DNA of 64,000 bases from positions 1-64,000 of the forward strand of contig CP046178.1 in assembly GCA_014075255.1 (NCBI GenBank). The letters run 5' to 3'. The notes under the pieces are model-generated. The model ran no database searches, was not told where the DNA came from, and saw nothing but the letters and a program-made list of their open reading frames with translations. The position numbers and the translations under genes were made by a program. The DNA is from Gammaproteobacteria bacterium (GTDB taxonomy: Bacteria > Pseudomonadota > Gammaproteobacteria > UBA4575). Shown here piece after piece: positions 8,675-17,372 of the stretch. Position 1 is the first letter of the stretch, and the number at the start of each line of letters is the position of its first letter.

Positions 8675-9811
8675 ATGGATTCTGACAAGCAGCACGAATA
8701 TAAACCACGCAATGTGGAAGATATGAGTGAGCAAATATTTGTTTTTGCTGAAGGGAAAATTAGTGGCTACCTTTCATGTCTTTTAGGTGTGTTGAGTTTT
8801 CTTGCCGTGCTTTGCTATCAGTTTCCTAGTTATTTAACCACTACGGATTTACGCGCAGCGTATGATTCTGTATTTTTGCAGAATGTCTTAATGGTTTGCA
8901 TGTGGGCAGCGCTAATATTTTCTCTCATCACATTTATTTTAGCGAAGCGTAGAAAATTGGGCGCCATTGGTGCAGTGTTTACCTTGGCAGCTTTTGCATT
9001 AGGCGGTTACGAGGTTGAAACCGGTGCTGTAGAACCCAACCAGCTTTCACTGGGTTTGGATTGGTTGATTTTAACCTTATTAATGTCGGTTGGAATTTTT
9101 ACTTTTCTTGAAAAGATTTTTCCTAAATATAAAGAGCAGGCCATCTTAAGGCCTGAATGGACATTAGACTTATTTTATTTTGTATTTAATCACTTGTTGA
9201 TTGCAGTATTATTGTTAGTCGCTAATTATTTTGTAGTCAATGTATTTGGTTGGGCGGCCAATGCAAATGTGCAGTCGACGATTCAAAGCCTACCTACAGC
9301 AGTTCAAGTACTGATTTTAGTGATTGGTGCGGATTTTGTGTTGTATTGGTCACATAGAATCTTCCATGAAACGCCTGCATTATGGAAAATTCATGCCGTG
9401 CATCATTCGGTAGAGCATATGGATTGGTTGGCGGGTTCTCGCAACCATATTGTGCAAACCATTGTAGATCGGTCTATCGCTATGGTGCCGTTGTATTTAG
9501 TTGGTCCTGATAAAGCGGCGTTAGATATTTATGTAACTTTTGCAGCACTTCAAGCGATCACTGTGCATGCTAATTTAGGCATACCATTTGGTCCGTTGAA
9601 GTATCTCATTACCACCCCGCAGTATCATCATTGGCATCACAGTACCGATCGCCCTGCGATCGATACTAACTATGCGGTGCATACCCCTTTATTTGATAAG
9701 TTGTTTGGAACCTATCATATGCCAGTGGAGCATTGGCCTGCGGAATATGGAACGACTAAGCGATTACCACGTAGTTTTTTAGGCCAACTTGTTTATCCGT
9801 TTAAACGTTAA
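8675..9811 (+). CDS. Membrane di-iron fatty acid hydroxylase / sterol desaturase family protein
   Basis: Integral membrane oxygenase of the fatty acid hydroxylase superfamily; the substrate is unknown. Several hydrophobic helices precede the histidine clusters that bind two irons: HRIFHE, HAVHH and YHHWHH, the last within QYHHWHHSTDRPAIDTNYA. The ATG at 8675 has a GGAG six bases upstream and is preferred to a GTG at 8654. The product is 378 residues. It lies 39 bases after the cytochrome gene, so cotranscription with the sulfite dehydrogenase is possible, but no functional link is evident. Confidence 0.88.
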   Translation: MDSDKQHEYKPRNVEDMSEQIFVFAEGKISGYLSCLLGVLSFLAVLCYQFPSYLTTTDLRAAYDSVFLQNVLMVCMWAALIFSLITFILAKRRKLGAIGAVFTLAAFALGGYEVETGAVEPNQLSLGLDWLILTLLMSVGIFTFLEKIFPKYKEQAILRPEWTLDLFYFVFNHLLIAVLLLVANYFVVNVFGWAANANVQSTIQSLPTAVQVLILVIGADFVLYWSHRIFHETPALWKIHAVHHSVEHMDWLAGSRNHIVQTIVDRSIAMVPLYLVGPDKAALDIYVTFAALQAITVHANLGIPFGPLKYLITTPQYHHWHHSTDRPAIDTNYAVHTPLFDKLFGTYHMPVEHWPAEYGTTKRLPRSFLGQLVYPFKR

Positions 9812-9822
9812 CTTTCATTTCT

Positions 9823-10530
9823 TTATTTAAGACCAAATTGCGGCAGAATAATTTGTAGATATAAATCTGCAATTTTTTGATGACCATCATTGTTTGGGTG
9901 AAAGCCATCTTTTTTGCTGACTAGCATGTCTCCCGGTGCAGCTTTAAAGAAATCTACAATTGGAACTTTGTATTTATTCGCTTGACGAGTAATGACTTGA
10001 TTGAATGCAGTAACGCGTTCTGCAGTAACACGTCTGTGTGGCTTTTCACGAAAACGTTTTATTTGTGTTAGGTCTGGCAGATTCATAATTACAATAAAAG
10101 CGTTACTTTTGCTGCGAAGACGGCTTAGGATGTATTCTAGATCTTCTTCAAAATCACCTTCGTCATCCCCTGCAATGAGATCATTTGCGCCGGTCCAGAT
10201 GGTAACTAAATCTATTTCTTTGTCACGTTTAAGTGCTGCTTTTGCGGTTTTTTTGATTGCGGGGATGTCGGCTGTCGGTATGCCTAAATTTAACAGGTCA
10301 ACTTTTCTGCCTCGATCTTCAAATCCATCTTTTATTCTATAGACATAGCCTCTTGTGATTGGGTTTGCTCCAATCCCAAATGCATCGCTCGCGCCTAATG
10401 CGACATAGTTAACCGTGGGAAGATTATTTGCAGGGCTTTCTTTAATGTCGTTATCATCTGATGAACTTGCGCATCCTATAACGAATAAAATTATAAGAAG
10501 TGAAGTAAATAAAAGTTTAAGTTGTTTCAT
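9823..10530 (-). CDS. SGNH/GDSL-family hydrolase lipoprotein
   Basis: Predicted lipoprotein esterase or lipase-like enzyme. The leader ends in the lipobox VIGC (Cys20). SGNH blocks are present in order: block I ALGASDAFGIGANP with the catalytic Ser, block III TIWTGANDL with the Asn, and block V DGFHPNNDGH with the Asp-His pair. A Gly of block II is plausible in NLGIPTADI. The product is 235 residues. It converges on the hydroxylase gene with an 11-base gap. The substrate cannot be told from sequence. Confidence 0.88.
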   Translation of the reverse strand: MKQLKLLFTSLLIILFVIGCASSSDDNDIKESPANNLPTVNYVALGASDAFGIGANPITRGYVYRIKDGFEDRGRKVDLLNLGIPTADIPAIKKTAKAALKRDKEIDLVTIWTGANDLIAGDDEGDFEEDLEYILSRLRSKSNAFIVIMNLPDLTQIKRFREKPHRRVTAERVTAFNQVITRQANKYKVPIVDFFKAAPGDMLVSKKDGFHPNNDGHQKIADLYLQIILPQFGLK

Positions 10531-10704
10531 GATTAACCCACCATTAATAAATTTGCCAAAATTCTATAAGGTAATTATATAGAAATTAGACCCTTTAATG
10601 GCTTTGGGTTCACTTCATAGGCGAGAAATATCTTGAGCTAAGATATTTAGGAAATATTTGGTGTTTTTGCTGGGTTGTTTAACGTGTTGTGTTTGATGGA
10701 ATGC

Positions 10705-11094
10705 TTATTCAGTTTGTGTTTTAGACATCATGGATTTTGCATTATGCATACGTTTGTAGAGTGGTGCGCACTCAGGAAGTACTGTATCTGTGAATTCCTG
10801 TCTGGTCATTTTGTGTTCAGATGCGTATTTTTTAACAAGCTTAATATACATATCGCATATGGCTATTTCGTTTTGATAGTTCTTTTCTTTTCTAGATAGA
10901 ACGGCTACTTGTTCAAAATATTTTGGCGCTGGCATGATTCCCGTGTCTACTGATTTTTGTATCTCATCTCTGCAACAGTTCACGACAGTATTAATGTCTG
11001 CTGTATCGTCTAGCAAACTCTGTGTATCAGTAGGAATGTCTTTTAAAGGAATTACTTTTCTAATGATTGTATTTAACTTATTCGATGCCATCAT
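10705..11094 (-). CDS. Hypothetical helical protein
   Basis: A 129-residue soluble, helix-rich protein with no recognised domain. I prefer the tandem ATG at 11094/11091 because AAGGAA lies just upstream of it; the frame can be extended to an ATG at 11118. It has a CC pair in VVNCCRDEI and a second half with a repeated pattern of charged and aromatic residues (EKNYQNEIAICDMYIKLVKK). It stands alone between non-coding stretches in an accessory region. It could be a small regulatory or immunity-type protein, but nothing shows this. Confidence 0.5.
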   Translation of the reverse strand: MMASNKLNTIIRKVIPLKDIPTDTQSLLDDTADINTVVNCCRDEIQKSVDTGIMPAPKYFEQVAVLSRKEKNYQNEIAICDMYIKLVKKYASEHKMTRQEFTDTVLPECAPLYKRMHNAKSMMSKTQTE

Positions 11095-11310
11095 GTGTTC
11101 CTTGTATGATGTAACCATATTCTTATAAATAAGCCCAATCGTGCTTCAAGTCCCGATAAACGGATAATTAAATTGTATGAAGTTCTACTTGTGTCAATGA
11201 ATTGAAACGGCAGTTGTACTACTTCTTGAGAGAGCGTTATCTTTATGAATTATCGTATCTAACTAAGATTTTGAGATTAAACAATTATAATTGAGTGAGT
11301 TAAGGGTGAG

Positions 11311-11511
11311 TTAGTTGAGTTTATTTACCAAGCGGTAAGCTCCAATTAGGATTCCAAACCCCATGTACATCCCTAGCAAAGAAATGAACAGTAACAAGCC
11401 CATTTGAAAGGGGATCATCCCAGTTTTGACCGAGTAATATATTGCTGCCACTAGTGAAACAAATAGAATCATTACAGCGAGCGGGAGTAGTATTTTTTTA
11501 TTCTTGTTCAA
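11311..11511 (-). CDS. Small two-span membrane protein of unknown function
   Basis: A 66-residue product with a basic N-terminus (MNKNKK) and two strong membrane helices, about 7-27 and 36-58. The second is rich in Gly and Met (LLGMYMGFGILIGAY). I do not recognise a family. Its composition is that of a real membrane peptide rather than a chance frame, but the short length leaves doubt. Confidence 0.45.
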   Translation of the reverse strand: MNKNKKILLPLAVMILFVSLVAAIYYSVKTGMIPFQMGLLLFISLLGMYMGFGILIGAYRLVNKLN

Positions 11512-11704
11512 TTTAGATGTCAGCTGTCATTTGCGGTTGTGGGATACGTTGGCTTCATTTTACAGATCTCAGTAATACTTATTCAGTTACATTATTTCAA
11601 TGATCGTTTGGACTATTTTGAAGAAATTTAAGATTTGATGTTCTAGCTGTTATTTATATTCTAACAAAAACAATGAGTTAAAAATTTTCAAAAACCCTAA
11701 TATG

Positions 11705-11740
11705 TTGTATATTTAACTATTATGTATATAATGATACATA
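11705..11740 (+). promoter_or_regulatory. Promoter and palindromic operator of the Xre-RES module
   Basis: A TATAAT -10 box (11727-11732) lies 16 bases after a TTGTAT -35-like box (11705-11710). The -10 is embedded in a perfect inverted repeat, TATGTAT (11721-11727) and ATACATA (11734-11740), with a six-base centre. The antitoxin ATG at 11760 has AGGAGA (11749-11754) upstream. Overlap of an operator with the -10 box is typical of toxin-antitoxin autorepression. That the antitoxin binds here is inference. Confidence 0.65.
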
Positions 11741-11759
11741 TACATCATAGGAGAATATC

Positions 11760-12131
11760 ATGAGTGCACAGGTACAAAGGCTACCTTCTGAAAATGAAGT
11801 GCTGGGTAAAGCCTTGTTGAATAGCAAAGAGCATTTAGGCTTAACCAATACTGAGCTTGGTGAAATTATGGGTAAAGATCGTACTTACTTTACGCGTTTA
11901 CGTAATCACAGTGTGCTTGAGCCTAATAGCAAAGAAGGTGAATTAGCGTTACATGTTATTCGCATTTACCGGTCTTTATATGCGCTTGAGGGCGGTGATG
12001 TTGAGGCAATGGAAGAGTGGTTGAATACTCCTAATAAACATTTGCACGGCATACCCAAAGAGTTGCTTAAAAATATTCAAGGTTTGGTTAATGTAGTTGA
12101 ATACCTCGATGCGATGCGTGGAAAAGTATAA
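11760..12131 (+). CDS. Xre/MbcA/ParS-type antitoxin of a RES-Xre system
   Basis: A 123-residue DNA-binding antitoxin. The N-terminal Xre-like helix-turn-helix is in HLGLTNTELGEIMGKDRTYF. The C-terminal half has the MbcA/ParS toxin-binding signature region: ALHVIRIYRSLYALEGGDVE, then EEWLNTPNKHLHGIPKELL, where the usual NPxLGGxP-like motif is recognisable. It is followed eight bases later by the RES toxin gene. A palindrome over its -10 box suggests autoregulation. Known family members neutralise the toxin by direct binding and repress the operon. Confidence 0.88.
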   Translation: MSAQVQRLPSENEVLGKALLNSKEHLGLTNTELGEIMGKDRTYFTRLRNHSVLEPNSKEGELALHVIRIYRSLYALEGGDVEAMEEWLNTPNKHLHGIPKELLKNIQGLVNVVEYLDAMRGKV

Positions 12132-12139
12132 CGACTCGC

Positions 12140-12883
12140 ATGTCACTAACGATTCAACAAGAGAATATTAAACCACTTAGTGAAGTAGTATTTCGTGTAG
12201 CAGAGTCTCAGCAAAAGGTAGCGACTAATACACTGGTTGATACTTTGCAGGAGCAACGAATATTGGAAGAATTGCTTGATCGAGTAAAACCTCCTATTCC
12301 ATACGATTGCCAGCAATACGATTATCTTGTCTACACTCCATTTCGATATCCGCCGTTAAAACATGGGTCTCGTTTTGGTAAAAAAATGCATCCGAGTATT
12401 TTTTATGGTTCTAAGAAGCTTGACACTGCATTTGCGGAGCTCGCATATTATCGGTTTGTATACTATGACGGTATGATGGCGTTACCTAAAAAGAAGCAGA
12501 AAGTCACACAACATGCTTCTTTTAGTGTTGAGCTGGAAACTCAAAAAGGTGTTGCATTAAATGAGTCGCCATTCAATAAATTAAAACATAAAATAAGTAA
12601 TCCCAATAGTTATGGTGATTCGCAAAAGATAGGCGAAGAAATGCGAGTAAAAGAGGTTGAGGCATTTACCTATTTCTCTGCTCGTGCTGACGAGGAAGTT
12701 AATGTTGGTATATTCAGTTGTAAGGTTATAGCCAGCTATATGCCTAACGCATTACAGCATTGGAGCTGCATAACTAGAGATAGGAGTGTAACGATACGCA
12801 GTCTTGATGATAGATGGAGTAGTATAAGCTTTGAGCTTGATCAATTTCTAGTGGATGGAGTATTGCCAGCTCCAGCTGTGTAA
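12140..12883 (+). CDS. RES-domain toxin
   Basis: Predicted toxin of a type II RES-Xre module. Characterised RES toxins degrade NAD+ and arrest growth. The 247-residue protein shows the RES core: Arg in HGSRFG (about Arg78), FYGSKKLDTAFAELAYYRF with the Glu at about 100, and a later Ser in TYFSARADEE. The N-terminal 50 residues are a helical extension. The second codon of the pair spacing (8 bases from the antitoxin) supports cotranscription. Activity is inferred from family and motifs. Confidence 0.88.
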   Translation: MSLTIQQENIKPLSEVVFRVAESQQKVATNTLVDTLQEQRILEELLDRVKPPIPYDCQQYDYLVYTPFRYPPLKHGSRFGKKMHPSIFYGSKKLDTAFAELAYYRFVYYDGMMALPKKKQKVTQHASFSVELETQKGVALNESPFNKLKHKISNPNSYGDSQKIGEEMRVKEVEAFTYFSARADEEVNVGIFSCKVIASYMPNALQHWSCITRDRSVTIRSLDDRWSSISFELDQFLVDGVLPAPAV

Positions 12884-12906
12884 ATAATAGGAAAAGGTAA
12901 GGTTAT

Positions 12907-13167
12907 ATGAATAAACTAATTATATTATCGATTGTTTTATTTAGTCTGTTTGCAACTCTGCATGCAGAAGATAACTATTGTTATCAAAAGCCTGATAAAT
13001 GCGCTGCTGGAGATATTCTTATTCTTGCACTTTCGGAAGATGTGGCTAAATACTGTGATTTCGATAAACAGATTACAGCACTTCGAAGACATACAACTTC
13101 TAGTTCCTTTAATAACCAGGAAGTAGTATGTGTAAAAATTGAAACACCTAGAAAAAAATTAAAATAA
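12907..13167 (+). CDS. Small secreted cysteine-containing protein of unknown function
   Basis: An 86-residue precursor with a clear signal peptide, probable cleavage after TLHA (about residue 20), and four Cys in the mature part (25, 32, 50, 75) that could form two disulfides. The C-terminus is basic (PRKKLK). It starts 24 bases after the RES toxin gene with GGAAAAGGT-like sequence upstream, so it may be the third gene of that transcript. Nothing links it functionally to the toxin. Confidence 0.55.
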   Translation: MNKLIILSIVLFSLFATLHAEDNYCYQKPDKCAAGDILILALSEDVAKYCDFDKQITALRRHTTSSSFNNQEVVCVKIETPRKKLK

Positions 13168-13271
13168 AAACTAAAATTTGAATGGTATTAATGAGTAAAT
13201 ATTTTTAATAATCTCTAATTTAATAAAAGTCTAAAATTAGTTTGGTCTTTTAATTTTTGATGTTTTTATTG

Positions 13272-13706
13272 TTACTTCCAGCCTACAGGCTCATAACCTT
13301 TGTCTATTAAACAACGCTCTACGATTTCTTTGTAAGCAGTGCTAGGCCCATTATTACGGCGCATGCCTGAAAAAAAGCGCCCCATTCCTCGACTGATGGC
13401 TCCTACTGCAGCAGCAGTTCCTGCATTGCCTGTTACCGCACCTGTGGCAGCTCCAGTAGCGGCTCCTTCTGTAGCGCTACCAGCAGTTTCTTTAGCCACT
13501 TCACCCGCACCACTTGAGGATGCGCCGCTGTTTTTAGCAAGTTTTGTACATTCATTGATATCTTTGCGAACTTGTTCATTGCCAACTTTTTTAGCTTGTT
13601 CGTTAGGGTAAAGAATAGGTTGTGAAGAGGCGCATGCACCTAGTAAAGCCGTAATGCAGATGACAAGTACTGGTAATTTAAATACGTTTATTAATGAAAT
13701 GTTCAT
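13272..13706 (-). CDS. Glycine-zipper lipoprotein
   Basis: A 144-residue envelope lipoprotein. The leader ends in LLGAC (Cys25). A central Gly/Ala-rich glycine-zipper segment, containing EGAATGAATGAVTGNAGTAA, is expected to insert in or pack against a membrane. The C-terminus has YKEIVERCLIDKGYEPVGW, a motif common in small Gly-zipper lipoproteins. Function is unknown. It lies downstream of, and in the same direction as, the sigma/anti-sigma pair, 73 bases beyond the end of the anti-sigma gene. Confidence 0.8.
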   Translation of the reverse strand: MNISLINVFKLPVLVICITALLGACASSQPILYPNEQAKKVGNEQVRKDINECTKLAKNSGASSSGAGEVAKETAGSATEGAATGAATGAVTGNAGTAAAVGAISRGMGRFFSGMRRNNGPSTAYKEIVERCLIDKGYEPVGWK

Positions 13707-13779
13707 AGCGCTTATTGTGGGCCTAGATTGGATGAATGTAAGACAAGCTTTATAAACAATAGTTACAAATAACTTATCT

Positions 13780-14775
13780 TTAAGGAATTTTGGCGTCTAG
13801 ATCTTCTACATTTACGTTGGGATGCATTTGTTTAAACTTAACTAGCTGGCGAGAAGCTTCAGCATAGTCTTTTCGTGCAACCAGTCTTTCGATCATGAGA
13901 AGCCAATCTTCAACAGGGATGGGGGCAAATTCATTTTCATTTTGTTTTTCATCAATACCTAGCTCGGCATCCGCAGCCATGCCTGAGCTTGTGTGGGTAT
14001 CTTCACGGCTCGGCATCGATTTTTCACCCATGGATCTTTGTTGTATTACTTCATTTGGTGCGGCTTCAGAGCTACTGCCTAATGTGCCATTACTTGGTTC
14101 ATGCATCTGCTTTCCCGCAGCTTGTGGCTTAGTAAGTTTGGGCGCATAACCTTCGGTAGATTTTGGTTTTGGGGTTATCGAGGGCTCGTTATTAATTGTG
14201 CTTTGAGTTTGGGTGCGTTCACGATAGGTTTCTAGTTTTTGTTCTGCTTTTTTGTTTGAGATGCGTTCAGTTTGAATTGTATCAATTGGTTGGGATTCTT
14301 TTCGCACAGGCTTATCTGTGATTCGTGCATCAGCATCTTGTGAATCCATGTCAGATTCATTCGCGTCTTTTTTGAATGAAGATATATCATCAGCCAATGA
14401 TTCTTCAGCTTCATAAAGTTGCTCAGGTGCGGGTTGGCTTTTGAGCGCTCTATCTTTTGATTTTGTTGATTTTTGCTCAGTTGGAATTGTGATCTCTGGA
14501 ATAGGGGGTAATTCTAAATGCTGCGAGTTTTGATCCAACTGCACAAGCAATGCGAATACCACTACAACGCTTGCAGCCATAGATAATGGTACTTTCCAAC
14601 CACCACCAAAATGACTGCCCACATGACTAGGGCTAGATGAAGACTTATCGGCATTCGCTGCATAATGAATTATTTCGTGATTGAGCTTAGCGGGCGGTGT
14701 GTCTTTGGCACCTTCTTTATAAAGTTGCGCAAGTACCTCATCATCTTTTAGGTCGTCTTGTGAATGTGTAGTCAT
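13780..14775 (-). CDS. Probable membrane anti-sigma factor
   Basis: A 331-residue single-span protein immediately downstream of an ECF sigma gene, with two bases between them. The first ~60 residues are cytoplasmic and begin with DDEVLAQLYKEG, resembling the short sigma-binding segment of RseA-like proteins. One membrane span (about 67-84, PLSMAASVVVVFALLVQL) follows. A long, polar, probably disordered Ser/Gln/Lys/Pro-rich stretch comes next, and the C-terminus is helical with EDWLLMIERLVARKDYAEAS. No zinc-binding HxxxCxxC motif is seen. The role is inferred mainly from position and topology. Confidence 0.7.
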   Translation of the reverse strand: MTTHSQDDLKDDEVLAQLYKEGAKDTPPAKLNHEIIHYAANADKSSSSPSHVGSHFGGGWKVPLSMAASVVVVFALLVQLDQNSQHLELPPIPEITIPTEQKSTKSKDRALKSQPAPEQLYEAEESLADDISSFKKDANESDMDSQDADARITDKPVRKESQPIDTIQTERISNKKAEQKLETYRERTQTQSTINNEPSITPKPKSTEGYAPKLTKPQAAGKQMHEPSNGTLGSSSEAAPNEVIQQRSMGEKSMPSREDTHTSSGMAADAELGIDEKQNENEFAPIPVEDWLLMIERLVARKDYAEASRQLVKFKQMHPNVNVEDLDAKIP

Positions 14776-14777
14776 CT

Positions 14778-15341
14778 TTAGTTCAATATGGCAGCTTTAA
14801 GTTTGTTCTTTGCATAACGCAAACGGCTTTTCGCCGTTTCTGTTTTAACTTTAGTAATTTCGGCAATTTCTTGCACACTCATTTCTTGTTCAAAATGTAA
14901 TATTGCAACCTCTTTTTGATCGGCTGGTAATTCTTCCAAGGCTTGCATTAATAAATTAGCTTTTTGTTTCAAAGTAAACTCATCTTCTGGCAAGGCTAAT
15001 GGTGTTGGGCTATTCATAAATTCTTCAGTTATTTCTGCATCTTCAAATTCAATGGTTTGTGAAGGTTTTGCTTTACGATAAAAGTCTACTAATGTGTTAT
15101 GCGCAATGGTAAATAAATAGGTCTTAAATTTCGCCTTGGGCGTATAACGTGCAGTGCTATTAATCAATTTAATCCACACCTCCTGGTATAGTTCTTCAGA
15201 CTGTTGACGATCGCTGCAATGCTTAAGAAAATATCGATACAACACATCCTTATACTTGCGGTATAAGGTCTCAAAGGCTGCTTGCTCACCTTGCTGGTAC
15301 TCCAGCATGAGACTTTCGTCGCTAATCTCCGTTTGCTCCAT
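14778..15341 (-). CDS. ECF-family RNA polymerase sigma factor
   Basis: Alternative sigma factor of the extracytoplasmic-function class, 187 residues. Region 2 is at about 15-85, with FETLYRKYKDVLYRYFLKHC and the core-binding SEELYQEVWIKL, then KFKTYLFTIAHNTLVDFYRK. Region 4 is at about 130-185, with LPADQKEVAILHFEQEMSVQ and a helix-turn-helix EIAEITKVKTETAKSRLRYA. The next gene encodes a membrane protein likely to be its anti-sigma factor. The signal and regulon are unknown. Confidence 0.9.
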   Translation of the reverse strand: MEQTEISDESLMLEYQQGEQAAFETLYRKYKDVLYRYFLKHCSDRQQSEELYQEVWIKLINSTARYTPKAKFKTYLFTIAHNTLVDFYRKAKPSQTIEFEDAEITEEFMNSPTPLALPEDEFTLKQKANLLMQALEELPADQKEVAILHFEQEMSVQEIAEITKVKTETAKSRLRYAKNKLKAAILN

Positions 15342-15495
15342 AGTTGGCAGCGTAGCTACGCACCACTATCAACGCAATAGCATATGCTTACCTATATAAA
15401 CGAAATAGATGCTTAAAAGGGTTGATAAATATATACCGTTGGTCTTATGACCCTAAACAGATAACTCTCGGCAGATAACCTTGATAGGATTCAGT

Positions 15496-16680
15496 ATGGC
15501 TAAAAATAAGGTATGTGGCCCTAAGGTTTCTGGGCGTTTGCAGAATGTGAACGCGTTTCATGTTATGAGCTTGATGGCTGAAGCCAAACAGCTTGCTGCA
15601 CAAGGTCATCAGGTAATCCATATGGAAATGGGTGAGCCTGATTTTTCTACTCCTCAACCGATAATTGAGGCTGGAGTTGCAGCATTACGATCCGGTATCA
15701 CGCACTACACGCCTACATTAGGGTTACCTGCTTTGCGTGAGGCGATTGCTAACTTTTATATAACAGAATACCGAGTAACGGTTGATCCAGAACAGATAGT
15801 GATTACACCGGGTTCAGCTACCGCGTTGCAATTAGTTTTAAATCTGATGGTATCGGATGGAGATGCAGTAGTAATTCCAGATCCAGCTTATCCAAGCACT
15901 CATAATCTAGTGCGTTTATTAGGCGGCACAGTGTTGCAGGTTGCCGTGAATGAGGATTCATTTTGGCAGCTGACGGTGGAGTTGCTTGAAGAGCATTGGA
16001 ATGACGCTATAAATGCAGTGTTGTTAGCAAGCCCTTCAAACCCTACCGGGACAATTCTTGAAGACGTTCAATTACAAAAAATCGCAGACTTTTGTGAATC
16101 AAAAGGTGTGTTTTTACTGGTAGATGAAATTTATCACGGTTTAGTTTATGGACAAGCCCCAAAAACTGCGGTGGATTTGAATGACAACACTTTTGTCATC
16201 AATAGTTTCTCCAAATTTTATGGTATGACAGGATGGCGAGTGGGCTGGATTGTTTCACCTAAAGCGTATTTGCAAGATTTAAATAAACTTGCGCAACATA
16301 CATTTTTAGCAGCCCCTACACCCGGGCAGTATGGCGCATTAGCTGCATTTGATGATGATACGAAAAAAATTCTTGTCGAAAGGCGCGATGAATTTAAAGC
16401 GCGGCGCGATTACTTGTATGAAGCATTAACAGATCTGGGATTTAAGATGCGCGTAAAGCCGCAGGGCGCATTTTATATCTATGCCGATTGCTCTGAATTT
16501 TGTGAAGATAGTTATGAGTTTGCTTGTAATATTTTGCGCGATAAACACGTGGCTTTTACGCCAGGGATAGATTTTGGTTTGGAGGGCGCTAAACAACATG
16601 TGCGTTTTGCATACACTACAAATATAGAGAATTTAAAAATTGGCGTGGCGCGTTTAGCTGAGTTAAAGAGTAAGGCTTAA
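15496..16680 (+). CDS. PLP-dependent class I aminotransferase (AspC/AlaA-like)
   Basis: Fold-type I aminotransferase of amino acid metabolism; the exact substrate is uncertain. The 394-residue product from the ATG at 15496 (AGGA six bases upstream) carries HYTPTLGLPALREAIA, the substrate loop PSNPTGT, the cofactor Asp-Glu-Tyr in LLVDEIYHGLVYG, and the PLP lysine in NSFSKFYGMTGWRVGW. A TTG at 15481 could add five residues. It is divergent from the sigma gene. Confidence 0.9.
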   Translation: MAKNKVCGPKVSGRLQNVNAFHVMSLMAEAKQLAAQGHQVIHMEMGEPDFSTPQPIIEAGVAALRSGITHYTPTLGLPALREAIANFYITEYRVTVDPEQIVITPGSATALQLVLNLMVSDGDAVVIPDPAYPSTHNLVRLLGGTVLQVAVNEDSFWQLTVELLEEHWNDAINAVLLASPSNPTGTILEDVQLQKIADFCESKGVFLLVDEIYHGLVYGQAPKTAVDLNDNTFVINSFSKFYGMTGWRVGWIVSPKAYLQDLNKLAQHTFLAAPTPGQYGALAAFDDDTKKILVERRDEFKARRDYLYEALTDLGFKMRVKPQGAFYIYADCSEFCEDSYEFACNILRDKHVAFTPGIDFGLEGAKQHVRFAYTTNIENLKIGVARLAELKSKA

Positions 16681-16694
16681 ATAAAGGTTAATCT

Positions 16695-17270
16695 ATGAAA
16701 TGTGCAATACGTAATTTTATATTATTTGGATTCTTTTCATTAACAATTTCCTGCGGCGGTGAAGATGTTGTTATTAAAATCTCAGATGAAGAAATAGTTA
16801 CTGGGTTGATGAATAATGCGCCTATGGATAATGCACGTATGCATGATTTATTGCAGCGAGTTGATCCAGAGCTGGAAGGAGAATTAGGTTCGTGGATAAT
16901 TGCTCACGAAGCAGTTAAAGCGCAAATTATTACTGATGAAAAAGCCGATCGTATGCGTGTTATTGTGCCTATTGTTAAGGTTGAAGATATTGAAGAGGGC
17001 GAGCTGCTACGTTTAATGCAGGCAAATTTTGATTCCGCTTTAGATGCGCGTTATAGCATTGCGAATGGGGTTATTTGGAGTGCGTTTATTCATCCGCTTT
17101 CAGTTTTATCCGACGAAGAATTTATATCAGGTTTAGCACAAGCAATGACTGCTGCTGCAACCTTTGGATCTACATATAGCTCAGGTGCATTAATCTTTAG
17201 GGGTGGAGATAGTGGCGGTCAACAACGAGATTATTATGAAAGTATTATTGAAAAAGGCTTGGCTATATAA
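16695..17270 (+). CDS. Hypothetical lipoprotein-like exported protein
   Basis: A 191-residue product with a hydrophobic leader ending LTISCGG. The Cys could be lipidated, though the residue at -3 is not the usual Leu. The mature part is acidic and mixed alpha/beta, with no recognised domain. It starts 14 bases after the aminotransferase gene. Its stop lies six bases before the first copy of the 30-bp quasi-palindromic repeat described at 17276, a feature shared with the next two genes. Confidence 0.6.
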   Translation: MKCAIRNFILFGFFSLTISCGGEDVVIKISDEEIVTGLMNNAPMDNARMHDLLQRVDPELEGELGSWIIAHEAVKAQIITDEKADRMRVIVPIVKVEDIEEGELLRLMQANFDSALDARYSIANGVIWSAFIHPLSVLSDEEFISGLAQAMTAAATFGSTYSSGALIFRGGDSGGQQRDYYESIIEKGLAI

Positions 17271-17275
17271 TTTAA

Positions 17276-17305
17276 AATGTCTACTAACGGACCAAAGTGG
17301 ACATT
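17276..17305. repeat. Quasi-palindromic 30-bp repeat, copy 1
   Basis: Ten-base arms AATGTCTACT (17276-17285) and AGTGGACATT (17296-17305) pair at nine of ten positions around a ten-base centre. It begins six bases after the stop of the preceding gene. It matches copy 4 (18359-18388) at 25 of 30 positions by direct comparison. I cannot assign it to a named repeat family. Confidence 0.75.
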
Positions 17306-17372
17306 CGCTTATTATTCAAATGACTTTGAATTCTATGCAACATCGTCATGAATTGAAATATTAACTAACCAA

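Noticed and set aside
13339-13611. Plus-strand 90-residue Ala/Pro-rich open frame
   Set aside because: It is the complement of the Gly/Ala-rich zipper lipoprotein gene; its composition follows from that repeat.
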